DNA of 64,000 nucleotides from Prorocentrum cordatum (taxonomy: Eukaryota; Sar; Dinophyceae; Prorocentrales; Prorocentraceae), in NCBI GenBank assembly GCA_963575745.1, contig CAUYUJ010019616.1, positions 527,301 to 591,300 of the forward strand, read 5' to 3'. Made by a program: the position numbers and the translations under genes. Positions 63,440-64,000 of the stretch are shown piece by piece (position 1 is the first letter of the stretch; each line of letters starts with the position of its first letter). A model generated the notes under the pieces. The model saw only the letters and a list, made by a program, of their open reading frames with translations, ran no database searches and was not told the DNA's origin.

Positions 63440-64000
63440 CGTGACTCGCACCGTTTACGTGCAGTCTCCCGATGCGAGTTTCTGGGTTGCACGTAAGAGG
63501 TACGAACTCCTTGGCTGCGCGCGCGCGGCGCGAGCTCCTGGGCTGCACGTAAACGGTGCGAAACAGAGGGGCGCAGATTCACATTTTTGTTTGTACTTTA
63601 TGTGGTGACGTTGCGTTCTATTGGGTTGTATTGTGCTGCGTTGCGTTGCGTTGTATTGCGTTGTGACGTTGCGTTGCGTTGCATTGCATTGTATAGTATT
63701 GTCTTTTCTTGCACTGTTTCGAAACAGGCCTGGGAGGCAAATCGCTGAAAACAGGCCCAGGAGAACCGCCGAACCCTCTGTCTTGTACCGCTTACGTGCA
63801 ACCCAGAAACTCGCACCGTTTACGCGCAGCCTTTGGGTGCGAACTTCTGGGTTGCACGTAAACGGTACGAGCTCCTGGGATATCGTAAACGGCACGGGAC
63901 AGATGGGTGCAGATGCGCATTCCCGTGTATTCTATGTGGTGACATTGCGTTGTATCGGGATGTATTGTACAGCATTGCGTTGCATTGCATTGCGTCGTGC
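63440..64000. repeat. 365-bp tandem repeat with inverted CACGTAAACGGT motifs
   Basis: ACTCGCACCGTTTACG begins at 63444 and 63809 (365-base step). Each unit holds inverted pairs: CGCACCGTTTACGTGCAG (63447-63464) and its exact reverse complement at 63543-63560. The rest is TTGCG/TTGTATTG-rich. The second unit runs off the window. Confidence 0.85.

Overview
The window looks like nuclear DNA of a dinoflagellate. The evidence is a perfect copy of the conserved dinoflagellate spliced-leader sequence at 15916-15937 and a decayed one at 1259-1279, short GC-AG as well as GT-AG introns, a DHYC-type palmitoyltransferase of the dinoflagellate kind, at least four LINE copies, a DIRS-like tyrosine-recombinase retroelement with a methyltransferase-like tail, and a very large load of trinucleotide arrays in GC-rich DNA. 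Prorocentrum is my best guess at the genus, from memory of similar repeats; the sequence does not prove it. There is no operon structure, CRISPR array or recognisable rRNA/tRNA gene.

Only two host genes are supported well, both on the + strand. Gene 1 (about 1259-2834) has a decayed spliced leader, a start codon at 1312, an Ala/Arg-rich first exon and a final PDZ-domain exon (2229-2834). Gene 2 (about 11574-14720) is a four-membrane-segment DHHC-family S-acyltransferase. I could join six exons in phase, giving Pro-rich N-terminus, TM1, TM2, DHYC core, TM3 and TM4. Its introns are largely made of foldback (hairpin) sequences, two of them very short GC-AG introns.

The rest is mostly mobile and repetitive. 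LINE-A (15916-20860, +) is nearly full length: spliced leader, ORF1, endonuclease, reverse transcriptase, C-terminal region, with several frameshifts. LINE-B (28440-30965, -) is decayed and carries a 165-bp element inserted inside its reverse transcriptase. LINE-C (36600-38910, -) and LINE-D (55570-56890, -) are 3' fragments. The DIRS-like element (57260-61640, +) runs gag-like, RT, RNase H-like, tyrosine recombinase, methyltransferase-like, and is flanked by direct repeats of about 100 bp. It is decayed.

Repeat blocks: a composite core-plus-array unit seen three times (21700-23420, 31250-32290, 32300-34560); an 83-bp minisatellite (39050-39850); a split 42-bp minisatellite (40980-41475 and 42250-42420); an ATC array with embedded GGGACACC units (47475-48860); and, at the right end, an AT-rich satellite with monomers of about 317-344 bp (62100-63435) joined to a 365-bp tandem repeat (63440-64000). 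Stretches such as 5700-6480, 24260-25210, 26560-27840, 34770-36600, 42430-44280, 45230-46190 and 51050-52600 hold no gene I can support.
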